From: Ahrensia sp.
GTDB lineage: Bacteria > Pseudomonadota > Alphaproteobacteria > Rhizobiales > Rhizobiaceae
Direction: 5' to 3'
Length of the DNA stretch: 60,148 bases
Assembly (NCBI GenBank): GCA_002698425.1
Contig: NZXU01000117.1
Span: forward strand, 7,762 to 67,909
Translations under genes and position numbers: made by a program
Shown: piece by piece, positions 44,721 to 54,084 of the stretch
How positions within the stretch are numbered: position 1 is the stretch's first letter
Layout: each line of letters begins with the position of its first letter
The notes under the pieces: generated by a model
What the model saw: only the letters and a program-made list of their open reading frames with translations
The model's database searches: none
What the model was told of the DNA's origin: nothing

Positions 44721-46214
44721 GTGACGGCGCCGCATCCTCTTGAGGTTCTCGTCATCGGCGCCGGTTTCGCGGGGATCGGCGCAGCCATCAAGCTTCTCGA
44801 AAAGGGCGTCACGAATTTCAGGGTCTATGACAAGGCGGAGGGGATCGGCGGAACATGGTGGCACAATCGCTATCCCGGCGCGGCCTGCGATGTGCCTTCT
44901 CATTTCTATTGCTATTCCTTCGAGCCGAATCCCGACTGGAGCCGGCTGCACGCGCCGCAGCCTGAAATTCAGGCCTATATCGAGCGCTGCGCGGAAAAAT
45001 ACGGTGTCATGCCGTATGTGGAGCTTGGCAGGGAGATCACAGCTCTCTCCTGGAATGCGAAGCGTGCGCTCTGGTCCGCCGCTTTCGCGGACGGCGATAT
45101 CGTCGAGGCACGCTTCGTCATCAACGGCATGGGCGCGCTGCATCGGCCGAAAACTCCGTATTTCCCGGGCGCCGACTTGTTCGCCGGCGAGGCCATGCAC
45201 ACGGCGTGCTGGAACCCGGATTTCGATTCCGCCAGCAAGCATATTGCCGTCATTGGCAGCGCCGCGAGCGCCATACAGGCCGTGCCGGAACTCGCGAAGA
45301 CGGCGGCAATGGTCCATCTGTTCCAGAGAACGCCGAACTACGTCGCGCCCCGCAACGATTTCGCCTACAGCGAAGAACAGCGCGCGCAATTTCGCCGCGA
45401 CCCGGACGCGATGCGCGCCGAGCGTGAGCGCATATTCGACGAGGCGGAAACGCGGTTGTGGCCGTTGATCGTCGACCAGGCCGCACGCGACCGGACGCGC
45501 GAACTCCTGAAACTCTATCTCGGCAGCCAGGTCCGAAACCGCAAATATCGCGCGGCACTGACGCCCGGCTTCGACGTGGGCTGCAAGCGCCTCCTGTTCT
45601 CAGACGATTTCCTCGCCTCGTTGAACGAGGACAATGTCGAGCTGGTGACCGAGCCGATCCGCGAATTCACCGCCGCCGGCGTCGTCACCGGAGGCGGCGT
45701 GGAGCGACCGGTGGATGCGATTGTCTATGCCACGGGCTTCGACATCGAATCCCACCAGCGGTCGATCGACATTCGCGGCGAAAACGGCCTGTCGCTTTCC
45801 GATGCCTGGAAGGATGGAGCGCAGGCCTATTATTCCGTCCTGCTGCCGGAATTTCCGAACTACTTCATGGCGACGGGGCCGAATTCCGGTGTCGCGACGA
45901 CGTCGGTCGTGTTCATGATCGAGCAGGCGCTCGACTGGATCCTCCGGTGCATCGACATGGCCGGCCGCGACGGCGTCGTGACCGTCACGCCGGAAGCGTT
46001 GGCCGACTACAATCGCGAAATCGACGAGAGACTTGGGAGTACCGTCTGGGTCACCGGCGGTTGCAGGAGCTGGTATCACAGCGCGGAAGGCCGCGTCGAA
46101 ACCCTGTTCCCCGGCAATGCAGATGACTATCGCCGCCAGATGAGCGAAGTCGATCGGGACCATGTCCGCATCGTGACGCCCGCTCACGCGGATATGGCGG
46201 GTGCGCCCCGGTGA
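44721..46214 (+). CDS. Baeyer-Villiger flavin monooxygenase
   Basis: 497 residues from GTG 44721 (GAGAGGAG at 44706-44713). It inserts oxygen beside a ketone to give an ester or lactone, using FAD and NADPH. Seen: FAD motif GAGFAGIG (about 11-18), the GGTWWHNRYPG block, the Baeyer-Villiger fingerprint FAGEAMHTACW (FxGxxxHxxxW complete, about 155-165), and the second nucleotide motif VIGSAASAIQ, in which one conserved Gly is Ala. It overlaps the esterase gene by 4 bp. Confidence 0.88.
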   Translation: MTAPHPLEVLVIGAGFAGIGAAIKLLEKGVTNFRVYDKAEGIGGTWWHNRYPGAACDVPSHFYCYSFEPNPDWSRLHAPQPEIQAYIERCAEKYGVMPYVELGREITALSWNAKRALWSAAFADGDIVEARFVINGMGALHRPKTPYFPGADLFAGEAMHTACWNPDFDSASKHIAVIGSAASAIQAVPELAKTAAMVHLFQRTPNYVAPRNDFAYSEEQRAQFRRDPDAMRAERERIFDEAETRLWPLIVDQAARDRTRELLKLYLGSQVRNRKYRAALTPGFDVGCKRLLFSDDFLASLNEDNVELVTEPIREFTAAGVVTGGGVERPVDAIVYATGFDIESHQRSIDIRGENGLSLSDAWKDGAQAYYSVLLPEFPNYFMATGPNSGVATTSVVFMIEQALDWILRCIDMAGRDGVVTVTPEALADYNREIDERLGSTVWVTGGCRSWYHSAEGRVETLFPGNADDYRRQMSEVDRDHVRIVTPAHADMAGAPR

Positions 46215-47416
46215 ATATCGACACGCGGCTTGCGTCCGGCAGCCGGATCGTCGGTTTTTGTGATCCTTCGTTTGCGGAGGTCGGTGAGGCCTTCGAGGCA
46301 AACTTCCGGCAGCGTGGCGAGACCGGCGCCAGCCTTTGCGTCAATGCACACGGACGGTCGGTGGTCGATCTCTGGGGCGGGTTGCGCGATCCGGAGACCG
46401 GAACGCCGTGGCAGCGCGACACGGTTTCCGTTGTCTTCTCCTGCACCAAGGCCGCGACCGCGATATGCGCTCATATGCTGGTCGATCGCGGCCTGCTCGA
46501 TCTCGACGCGCCCGTCATGCGCTACTGGCCGCAATTTGCCGGAGCCGGCAAGGAAACCGTCACCGTCCGCATGCTGCTCAACCATACGGCGGGCCTGCCG
46601 GCCTTTCGCGACCGGTTGAAGGCGGGAGCCTTCTACGATTGGGAACACATGGTGGAGCGGCTGGAACAGGAGCCGCCGTTCTGGCCGCCGGGCAGCCATG
46701 TCGCCTATCACATGATGACGTTCGGCTGGACCGTGGGAGAAGTCATCCGCCGGGTTTCGGGCCGGACGGTCGGACAGTTTTTCCGCGAGGAGGTCGCCGG
46801 CCCGCTGCAGCTTGATTTCCATATCGGTGCGCCGGACGAACTCGAAACGCGGATTGCGCCTGTGAGCGCCTTCATGACATCGGGCGACGAGATACGCTCT
46901 CCCTTCGCCGAAGCCATTATGAGCGACGGCAGCCCGGTTCCGCGCCTCGCTTTCTTGAACACTGGCCGTCACGACGCAAACAGCGTGGCGGCGCACAAGG
47001 CGGAACTGGGCGGGATAGGCGGTATTGCCAATGCGCGCGCTCTTGCCGCGATGTTCGCGCCGCTTGTCCCCGGCTCACCCGTACAACTGCTGTCGTGCGG
47101 GCGCGTCGATGCGATGCGCGAAGTCTCGTCCGAGAGCGATTGCGATGAAACGCTGAGTATTCCGACGCGCTTCGGCGAAGGTTTCATGCTGGCGATGGAC
47201 AATCCCGATTTGCCGCCCGGTAACGCGCTGCGCATCGGACCGGGCGCATTCGGGCATGTCGGTATCGGCGGCAGCGTCGGTTTCGCCGACCCCGAGGCCG
47301 GCCTTGCATTCGGTTACACGATGAACCGGCTTGGCGGCGGAGTCCTGCTGAACGAACGCGGCCAATCGCTGGTCGATGCAACCTATAAAAGCCTGGGAGC
47401 CCGGGCAGGCCGCTGA
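46211..47416 (+). CDS. Serine esterase of the beta-lactamase fold (EstB-like)
   Basis: 401 residues from GTG 46211, overlapping the monooxygenase stop. The catalytic S77-x-x-K80 (FSCTKAAT) and Tyr166 (SHVAYHMM) of class C/EstB-type esterases are present, as is the later HVGIGGSVGFADPEAGLAFG block with the third active-site His. Likely role: hydrolysis of the ester made by the Baeyer-Villiger enzyme to an alcohol and an acid. No signal peptide, so cytoplasmic. Confidence 0.88.
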   Translation: MNIDTRLASGSRIVGFCDPSFAEVGEAFEANFRQRGETGASLCVNAHGRSVVDLWGGLRDPETGTPWQRDTVSVVFSCTKAATAICAHMLVDRGLLDLDAPVMRYWPQFAGAGKETVTVRMLLNHTAGLPAFRDRLKAGAFYDWEHMVERLEQEPPFWPPGSHVAYHMMTFGWTVGEVIRRVSGRTVGQFFREEVAGPLQLDFHIGAPDELETRIAPVSAFMTSGDEIRSPFAEAIMSDGSPVPRLAFLNTGRHDANSVAAHKAELGGIGGIANARALAAMFAPLVPGSPVQLLSCGRVDAMREVSSESDCDETLSIPTRFGEGFMLAMDNPDLPPGNALRIGPGAFGHVGIGGSVGFADPEAGLAFGYTMNRLGGGVLLNERGQSLVDATYKSLGARAGR

Positions 47417-47431
47417 TCGTTGAGCCGGACC

Positions 47432-48520
47432 CTATTCAACCGGATCGCAGACGGCGCGGTTCCGGCCGGCATGCTTGGCCTGATAGAGCCGGGCGTCGGC
47501 GCGGCGGACGAGCTGGTCGGCGGCTTCACCGGGCTTCAGCTCTGCGATGCCGAAGGAACTCGTCACCCTTCCGATGGGATTCTTGCCGCGCGAGATGACG
47601 AGATTGGCCGTGTCGAGTTGCCGCATGATGTTGGTGATCACCCGATGGGCGTTCGCCGCGCTGGTCGAGGGGAAGACGATTGCGAATTCCTCGCCGCCAT
47701 AGCGTGCGACGAGGTCCTGGCCCTTGACGTTCTTCATCATCAGAGAAGCGAAGTAGCGGAGCACGTCGTCGCCGACCTGATGTCCGAACGTGTCGTTGAT
47801 GCGCTTGAAATGATCCAGATCGGCCATCACGAGGCATAGCGGCGTGCCAGCCGCATTGGCCTCGTTGATCATCTTGCCGAGCGCACGCTCGAAATAGCGC
47901 CGGTTCGAGACATTCGTCAGCGGATCCCGGAATTCGTTCTCGCGCGATTTTTCCAGGCTGGACCGCAATTTGCGGACCTGAACCCGCGTTTGTTCGAGAT
48001 CGTGGTTGAGCTTGACCGATTCCGCGCGCATCCGCGCGTTTTCCAGAAGCAGCACTTCTACCGTGTCGCGGACCTGCTCCGGCGTCGCCGCAGAGGAAAG
48101 CTTGCTGGCCGATTGCTTCAGCGAGCCCGAGTAATGCTCGTTGGTCACGAGGTGCTTGTGGACGCGCTTGACGGCTTTCTCCATCTCCTTGTCGAGATGA
48201 TATCCAAGCAGTTCCTGCTGACGGCGATCCTGCTCGCCTTCGGAGAAGAATTCCGAATGGATCTGGTCGAGATAGTGCGGGTCGACGGCGCCGTTCTTTT
48301 CGATCAGCGTGCTGACTTCCTTGCGCAGCCCCTCCGGTTTCCCCGAAGCGAACGCGTACCAGATTTCGTAGGTCTTGGGCACGGGCGGCGTGCGGTAAGC
48401 CTGCGCGTAACGCAGCGCCTTCGCCGAGATCGCCAGCGCCCGTTCAAACTCCAGATCGGCGGTCGATGCGACGTCGTTCTTGGTTTCTGCTTCCGGCGCT
48501 GATTTCGAATCTGGGATCAT
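47432..48520 (-). CDS. Soluble diguanylate cyclase
   Basis: 362 residues, no membrane helices. A helical N-terminal region (about 20-195) with predicted coiled coil (about 165-195), then GGDEF domain with active site GGEEF at 275-279. The I-site position reads KGQD (266-269), lacking the Arg, so feedback inhibition should be weaker than for the enzyme at 42137. It converges on the esterase gene with a 15-bp gap. The input signal is unknown. Confidence 0.88.
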   Translation of the reverse strand: MIPDSKSAPEAETKNDVASTADLEFERALAISAKALRYAQAYRTPPVPKTYEIWYAFASGKPEGLRKEVSTLIEKNGAVDPHYLDQIHSEFFSEGEQDRRQQELLGYHLDKEMEKAVKRVHKHLVTNEHYSGSLKQSASKLSSAATPEQVRDTVEVLLLENARMRAESVKLNHDLEQTRVQVRKLRSSLEKSRENEFRDPLTNVSNRRYFERALGKMINEANAAGTPLCLVMADLDHFKRINDTFGHQVGDDVLRYFASLMMKNVKGQDLVARYGGEEFAIVFPSTSAANAHRVITNIMRQLDTANLVISRGKNPIGRVTSSFGIAELKPGEAADQLVRRADARLYQAKHAGRNRAVCDPVE

Positions 48521-48835
48521 TGGGTGTCGAGCTTTTCGCGGGCTTCGGCTGCGGAAAGGCTACGCCAGGCCGAACGGACATTCTGGACTTCACATCTCGA
48601 TCGTTCGAGGCTCATACACCGCGTCATGCGAGTGAGTACTACTTATAGGCGAGAAATCGCACGTAAGAATTAACAATTTTCTAGGGCCGAAATTTCGCCG
48701 GTCAGCGAACTCCCGAAGTCGGGATCGACACTCCACCGGAAATCTTAAATTAGGGTCACTGGGCCTGCGAAAATTGGTCGCGTCCGATCGCTTCGGTATG
48801 CTTGCCTGCGGGGCAGGGTTAACAGGGAGGAGACG
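48521..48835. other. 315-bp gap without a gene
   Basis: Divergent region between the soluble diguanylate cyclase and the CoA transferase. It contains an AT-rich stretch near 48665-48685 that could hold a promoter, and a small palindrome TCCCGA-ag-TCGGGA (48711-48724). I see no tRNA, ORF or larger repeat. Confidence 0.5.
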
Positions 48836-49933
48836 ATGCTGGAAGGCATCCGCATTATCGAGGTCGAGGGGCTCGGCCCGGGGCCATTTGCGGCGATGGT
48901 GTTTGCCGATCTCGGCGCCGATGTCATCACCATTCACCGCAGCGATCCGCCCGCCGGCCCGTTGCCGGCAAAGCCCGGATTGCTCGATCGCGGAAAACGC
49001 TCCATCGCGCTCGATCTGAAGGCGCCCGGCGACCGGGATACGGCCCTGTCGCTCATCGCATCGGCCGACGGTCTGATCGAGGGGTTCAGGCCCGGCGTCA
49101 TGGAACGGCTCGGTCTCGGTCCCGAACCCTGCCACGCCGCCAATCCCGCGCTCGTCTACGGACGGATGACCGGCTGGGGGCAGGCGGGGCCATTGGCACA
49201 GGCCGCCGGTCACGACCTCAACTATATCGCGACGTCGGGCGCGCTCTGGTATGCCTCGGCGCCGGGTGAGGCGCCGATGACCCCGCCGACACTTGTCGGC
49301 GATATTGGCGGCGGCGCGCTGTACCTTGCCATCGGCATGCTGGCCGCGCTCCACAAGGCAAGGGCGACAGGCCGGGGAACGGTGGTCGACGCGGCCATCG
49401 TGGACGGTTCGGCGCACATGATGAACCTGTTCATGGCGCTTGGCGATACCGGTCTTTTCTCGATGCAGCGTGGCCGCAGCCTGCTCGACGGGCCGCATTG
49501 GAGCCGGACCTATCGCACCAGCGACGGCGGGTTCATGTCGGTCCAGTGCCTGGAGCCGAAATTCTACGCCCAGTTTCTCGACAGGATCGGCCTTGCCGGC
49601 GATGCCGACTTCGGCCGCCAGTTCGATCCGGACCTCTGGCCCGCCCTTGGAAAGCGCCTTGAGACCCTGTTTGCGTCGGAGAGCCGCGCGCACTGGACGG
49701 AACTGTTCCGCGGCACCGATTGCTGCGTCTCGCCGGTGCTCGATCCGCTGGAGGCCGCGCATGATCCGCACATGGCGTCGCGACGGACATGGCACGATGA
49801 AGAGGGGCGGTTGCAGGCCGCGCCGGCGCCGCGTTTTGCCGCCGCGCCGGACTGGGCGCCAAAGGCGAGCCCGGAACGCGGCGAGCATACCGACGAGATC
49901 CTCGCCGAGCTGGCGAGCAAGGCCGGTCGCTGA
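48836..49933 (+). CDS. CaiB/BaiF family CoA transferase (racemase-like)
   Basis: 365 residues, GGGAGGAGACG before ATG 48836. Class III CoA transferases move CoA between acids; the group includes alpha-methylacyl-CoA racemase. Seen: IRIIEVEGLGPGPFAAMVFA at the start, LDLKAPGDRD, GQAGPLAQAAGHDLNYIA, and the Asp-containing TVVDAAIVDGSAHM (about 182-195). The GHDLNYIA...GAL pattern favours the racemase side. No pathway partner lies beside it. Confidence 0.85.
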   Translation: MLEGIRIIEVEGLGPGPFAAMVFADLGADVITIHRSDPPAGPLPAKPGLLDRGKRSIALDLKAPGDRDTALSLIASADGLIEGFRPGVMERLGLGPEPCHAANPALVYGRMTGWGQAGPLAQAAGHDLNYIATSGALWYASAPGEAPMTPPTLVGDIGGGALYLAIGMLAALHKARATGRGTVVDAAIVDGSAHMMNLFMALGDTGLFSMQRGRSLLDGPHWSRTYRTSDGGFMSVQCLEPKFYAQFLDRIGLAGDADFGRQFDPDLWPALGKRLETLFASESRAHWTELFRGTDCCVSPVLDPLEAAHDPHMASRRTWHDEEGRLQAAPAPRFAAAPDWAPKASPERGEHTDEILAELASKAGR

Positions 49934-49941
49934 GACCGAAA

Positions 49942-49966
49942 AAGCCCCGGCGGGATGCCGGGGCTT
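49942..49966 (-). terminator. Rho-independent terminator for the first globin chemoreceptor
   Basis: AAGCCCCGGC-gggat-GCCGGGGCTT, a perfect 10-bp stem. Read on the minus strand it is followed by a TTTTT-containing run (the A run at 49940-49943), so it terminates the chemoreceptor gene whose stop is at 50007. It may also stop transcripts from the CoA transferase. Confidence 0.8.
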
Positions 49967-50006
49967 CGCGTTGATCTCTGAAGGTCTTGGGAATGGAATT
50001 CCCGGC

Positions 50007-51611
50007 CTAGAATTCCTGCCAGTTCGCTGCTCCGCCGCCAAACGCACTGACGACCTTTTGGCCCAGCACCCGTGCCGGCGACGAATGGGCTGCCGCCATG
50101 TTGTCCGATCCGCCGGTCCCTGATCCGTATATGGTCCGCGAGGTTCTGAATCCGCGCAGCATCGAGTTGATCGAGTTCACCTCGCCGCCGAGCGCGTGGG
50201 CGCTGGCCGTCAATTCCTCGGCCATCGCGGCGTTTTGCTGCGTGCCTTCGTCGATCGACGAAACCGAGATGTTGATTTCCGCCAGTCCGGCGGATTGCTC
50301 CCGCGCGGATTCGATGATCGCGTCGACATGCGCGGATATTTCCTGCACTTCGGCGACGATTGTGTTCAGGGCCTTGCCGGTTTCGCCCACCAGGTCGACG
50401 CCAGACTTCACCTCTTCGCCCGAATTCACGATCAACTGCCTGATCTCCTTGGCCGCTCCGGCCGAACGCTGCGCCAACTCGCGGACTTCCTGAGCCACGA
50501 CCGCAAATCCCTTGCCGGCGTCGCCGGCCCGGGCCGCCTCCACGCCGGCATTGAGGGCGAGAAGATTTGTCTGGAAGGCAATCTCGTCGATCACCCCGAT
50601 AATGCGGGTGATATGCTCCGACGAGCCCGAGATGCGATCCATCGCCTCGACCGCCTTCGTGACGATTTCGCCGGATTGTTCGGCGTTTTTCCTGGTACGC
50701 GAGACGAGCTGTCCGGCGTTCTCGGCGCGTTCGGTCGACGATTTGATCGCCGCCGTGATTTCCTCGACGGCGGCTGCGGTCTGTTCGACCGCGGCGGCCT
50801 GCCGCTCCGCCCGTCCCGACAGGTCTTCCGCCGCCGACTTGATTTCCTCGGAACCGGAATTGATCTGCCCCGCCGCGCCGGCGATTTGCTCGATGGTTTG
50901 GGAAAGCTGTTCCAGCGCCGCGTTGAAACCGCTCTTCAGTTGCTCATAGCCATCCGGCAGCTCGTCCTGGATGCGGTAGGCGAGGTTGCGGTTCGCCAGC
51001 TGTTCGATCGCCGAGGTGAAAGCTTCGACGGTCGACGCCATTGTGTCCATGGCTTTTTGCTCTTCGCGCCGGCGTGCGGCTTCCGCTTCCTCCACATAGA
51101 CGGAGATGGACAGATCCATGTCGAGAAGGATCGCCTTCAGCAGGCAGGAAACGAGCGTCGCCGCATCGTCCGCCGAGGTCTTTCGTTTCGAGAAAGGACC
51201 GCTGGCGGGCCAGATATCGGCGAGCGCGCCCCGGACAAGCTGCTCGGCAATCAGGCTGTAACCGCCGATATACCAGCGCGGCTCAAGTCCTATCCGGGCA
51301 TGGACCGATCCGATCGCGCGAACGCGCTTCGCATAATCCTCGTCGAACCGGCCGGTGAGGATAGCTCGCCAGTGATCCATTTGCGCGCTCTTCGCGCCTT
51401 GAATATGCTCTTCCGAGGAGAAGAAACCTCGCGTTTCCGGTGTCCGACGCACCTTGTCGTAAAAGCGGTCGAGCCCTTTTGAAAGATCGCGTTCGATGGC
51501 CTGCGCCAAGCCGCGAAGTTGCGCGCGGCATTGCGGATCCAGTTCCATGAAGTCGAGGCGACCTTCGATCTCCTGTGCGGTTTGAGTGGCTTTTTGGGCG
51601 GTAGAAGGCAT
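50007..51611 (-). CDS. Globin-coupled methyl-accepting chemotaxis protein, copy 1
   Basis: 534 residues from ATG 51611. Soluble receptor for aerotaxis: N-terminal sensor globin (about 15-175) with proximal haem His104 in [22 protein letters not shown]-like linker (about 195-250), then the signalling domain with the conserved tip [20 protein letters not shown] and [15 protein letters not shown]. No membrane helix. The last five residues NWQEF form the C-terminal pentapeptide (xWxxF) that tethers CheR/CheB. It is a tandem paralogue of the next copy. Confidence 0.92.
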   Translation of the reverse strand: MPSTAQKATQTAQEIEGRLDFMELDPQCRAQLRGLAQAIERDLSKGLDRFYDKVRRTPETRGFFSSEEHIQGAKSAQMDHWRAILTGRFDEDYAKRVRAIGSVHARIGLEPRWYIGGYSLIAEQLVRGALADIWPASGPFSKRKTSADDAATLVSCLLKAILLDMDLSISVYVEEAEAARRREEQKAMDTMASTVEAFTSAIEQLANRNLAYRIQDELPDGYEQLKSGFNAALEQLSQTIEQIAGAAGQINSGSEEIKSAAEDLSGRAERQAAAVEQTAAAVEEITAAIKSSTERAENAGQLVSRTRKNAEQSGEIVTKAVEAMDRISGSSEHITRIIGVIDEIAFQTNLLALNAGVEAARAGDAGKGFAVVAQEVRELAQRSAGAAKEIRQLIVNSGEEVKSGVDLVGETGKALNTIVAEVQEISAHVDAIIESAREQSAGLAEINISVSSIDEGTQQNAAMAEELTASAHALGGEVNSINSMLRGFRTSRTIYGSGTGGSDNMAAAHSSPARVLGQKVVSAFGGGAANWQEF

Positions 51612-51922
51612 TCCAATCTCCCTTGGTGGCGCTCCCCGATCCCGATGGGTGGCAACGATCGGGCGAGCATGTTCGCTTCCGCGCAGGCAGGCCTGCACGG
51701 ATCCGGCATCCGTGGCGTTTGGGCGTCACGGTGATGTTGAGGTGGTCGCGGGCGTGATGCCCGTTCCTTGTCCGCCGGGGCGAGCGAACAGCATTCATTG
51801 CAGCGAGGGAACGAATAAGCTCGCTTTGTTAACGGTGCGTATAAAATCTTGCAGTTTGAGACTGCGGATAGAAAAATCGAGCCGGCGGGAATTGCGAATG
51901 GGCGGACGGCAGGCACAAAAAA

Positions 51923-51942
51923 GCCCCGGCGCGGGCCGGGGC
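51923..51942 (-). terminator. Rho-independent terminator for the second globin chemoreceptor
   Basis: GCCCCGGC-gcgg-GCCGGGGC, a perfect 8-bp stem. On the minus strand it runs directly into a T tract (AAAAAA at 51917-51922 on the plus strand), the classic form, 39 bp after the stop of copy 2. The rest of the 51612-51980 gap (369 bp) holds the upstream region of copy 1 and no gene. Confidence 0.85.
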
Positions 51943-51980
51943 ATCTGTCGTTGTCGGAACCCGAGCGGACGGTTGAACCG

Positions 51981-53600
51981 TCAGAATTCCTCCCAGTCCT
52001 CGGCCGCCGCCGATGCGCTTCCGAAAGCGCTTGCCACCTTGCGGCCGAGATCGCGGGCGGGTGAGGGGCGCGATCGCAGAGTCTCAGCCGGATCGACCGG
52101 TTTGGGTGCGCGCATTGCCGCGGAGGTGCGGAACTCGCCCAGCATCGCATTGATCGACGCAACCTCACCGCCGAGCGAATGACTGCTCGCCGTCATTTTC
52201 TCGGCCATGGCTGCGTTTTGTTGCGTACCCTTGTCGACCGAGGAAACGGCGACATTGATCTCCTGCAGCCCTCCGGACTGTTCGCGCGCCGACTCGATGA
52301 TCGCCGCGACATTCGCCGCGATATCCTGCACCTCGACCACGATCGTCTCCAGCGCCTTGCCGGTTTCCCCGACCAGCGACACGCCGGATTTGACCTCTTC
52401 GCCCGAAGTGGTGATCAGTTGCTTGATCTCCTTGGCCGCATTGGCCGAACGCTGCGCCAGTTCGCGCACCTCCTGCGCGACGACCGCAAAGCCCTTGCCG
52501 GCATCGCCGGCCCGTGCCGCTTCGACGCCCGCATTGAGTGCGAGCAGATTGGTCTGGAAGGCGATCTCGTCGATCACGCCGATGATCCGCGAAATGTCCT
52601 CCGAGGATTTCGAGATGCGGTCCATTGCGGCAATGGCCTTCTTGACCACCTCGCCGGACTGCTCCGCATTCTTCTGGGTGCGTGAAACGACCTGGCCGGC
52701 TTCTTCCGCGCGTTCGGCGGATGACTTGACGGCGGCCGTGATTTCCTCGACCGCAGCCGCGGTTTCCTCGACCGACGCGGCCTGCTGTTCGGCCCGTTTC
52801 GAAAGATCCTCGGCCGCCGATTTGATTTCCTCGGACCCGGAATTGATCTGGTTCGCGGAACTGCCGATCCGGTCGATCGTGCCGGCAAGCTGTTCGAGCG
52901 CGTTGTTGAAATCTTCCTTCAACCCGGCATAGGCCTCCGGCAACTGTTCCGAGACGCGGTAGGTCAGATCCTTGGCGGCGATTTGCTGCATGGCGGTGCC
53001 GAAACTGTCGATGACGAGCTTTCGTTCCGAGGCGATGGCTTCTTCCTGCGCGGCCTTCTTCGCTTCTTCCGCCTGGTCGATATAGACCGAAATCGACAGA
53101 TCCATGTCGAGCATGATCGCCTTCAGGAGGCTGGAGAGAATATCGGCTGTTTCGTCCGATGAACCCGCCTTCTTGCCGAACATGCCGCCTGTCGGCCAGC
53201 GTTCCTTCAGAACGGCGTGGACCAGATGCTCGATCAAGATCCCGTATCCGCCGATATACCAGCGCGGCTCGAGGCCGATCCGGGCATGGACCGAACCGAT
53301 CGTCCGCACGCGCTGCACATAGGTCTCGTCGAAGCGTCCGGTGACGATCGTCTCCCAATGTCCGATCTGCGCTGTCTTGGCGCCATGCATGTGATCGTCC
53401 GACGAGAAGAACTTGCGCGTTTCCGGCGTCTGGCGAACCTTGTCGTAAAACTGGTCGAGCCCCTTCGGTAACTCGCGTTCGATCAGCGTTTTGAGCTTGC
53501 GGATGTTATCCGCGCAGCGCCCATCGATCCCAAGGAACTCCAGACGATCTGAAATGCCCTGGTCGGCATGAGCATCGGCTTTTTGTTCAACCATCGGCAT
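51981..53600 (-). CDS. Globin-coupled methyl-accepting chemotaxis protein, copy 2
   Basis: 539 residues from ATG 53600 with TCCTCCT-type complement (AGGAGGA) 9 bases away. Same layout as copy 1: sensor globin with His105 in [22 protein letters not shown]-like part, signalling domain with [20 protein letters not shown], and C-terminal DWEEF tether. The globin parts differ clearly in their first 70 residues, while the signalling tips are nearly identical, so the copies may sense different ligands or affinities. Each has its own terminator and upstream region, so they can be expressed separately. Confidence 0.92.
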   Translation of the reverse strand: MPMVEQKADAHADQGISDRLEFLGIDGRCADNIRKLKTLIERELPKGLDQFYDKVRQTPETRKFFSSDDHMHGAKTAQIGHWETIVTGRFDETYVQRVRTIGSVHARIGLEPRWYIGGYGILIEHLVHAVLKERWPTGGMFGKKAGSSDETADILSSLLKAIMLDMDLSISVYIDQAEEAKKAAQEEAIASERKLVIDSFGTAMQQIAAKDLTYRVSEQLPEAYAGLKEDFNNALEQLAGTIDRIGSSANQINSGSEEIKSAAEDLSKRAEQQAASVEETAAAVEEITAAVKSSAERAEEAGQVVSRTQKNAEQSGEVVKKAIAAMDRISKSSEDISRIIGVIDEIAFQTNLLALNAGVEAARAGDAGKGFAVVAQEVRELAQRSANAAKEIKQLITTSGEEVKSGVSLVGETGKALETIVVEVQDIAANVAAIIESAREQSGGLQEINVAVSSVDKGTQQNAAMAEKMTASSHSLGGEVASINAMLGEFRTSAAMRAPKPVDPAETLRSRPSPARDLGRKVASAFGSASAAAEDWEEF

Positions 53601-54084
53601 GTCGAATTCTCCTCCTGGCGTGTCTGGAGACCGAAGCGTTGTGTCTGACCCGGCTGTGTCGCCCGAATGTCGGCAATAGCTGTCCGCACGCGGCGTTGAA
53701 CCGCGGCTGTGTCAGGTCACTTCTGTCTGAAATTGTCCCGGGCGTTATGCCCGATCGCGCTGGCGGTCACGCCATTCAGCGATATGCGTCCTCATCGCAT
53801 GCCGTAAAGGAATACGTCTGAATCCTTAATCAAGAATGTAACTTTTTACCAGTGGAACGGCGGAGTCCCCGCGAATTTTCGCAGTTTGAGGCGCGTTTTG
53901 CATAAAAAAGCGCCCCCGGGCGACGGTATACTGTTGCATTGAGCTTCTGCCGCTTAACGCTTTCGCCCAAGGGAATGGAAGGTCTGCCGTTTCCGGCTGC
54001 GATCTCTCACCGATGCATGGCTGACAAGTCGCGCAACTCGCAATAATCTGGCGGCAGCCTGTTCTCCATCCCGGAATCATCGCC
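53601..54084. other. 484-bp gap without a gene
   Basis: Divergent region between chemoreceptor copy 2 and the MscS gene. It holds the AGGAGGA ribosome site of copy 2 (53610-53616, complement) and a small GC hairpin CGCC-cccg-GGCG next to an A run near 53905-53925. The AT-rich part 53815-53850 may hold promoters. I see no tRNA and no convincing ORF. Confidence 0.5.

Noticed and set aside
53900..53930. Small GC hairpin next to an A run as a terminator
   Set aside because: The loop is only about 4 bases with a 4-bp stem, and no gene on the minus strand ends there.
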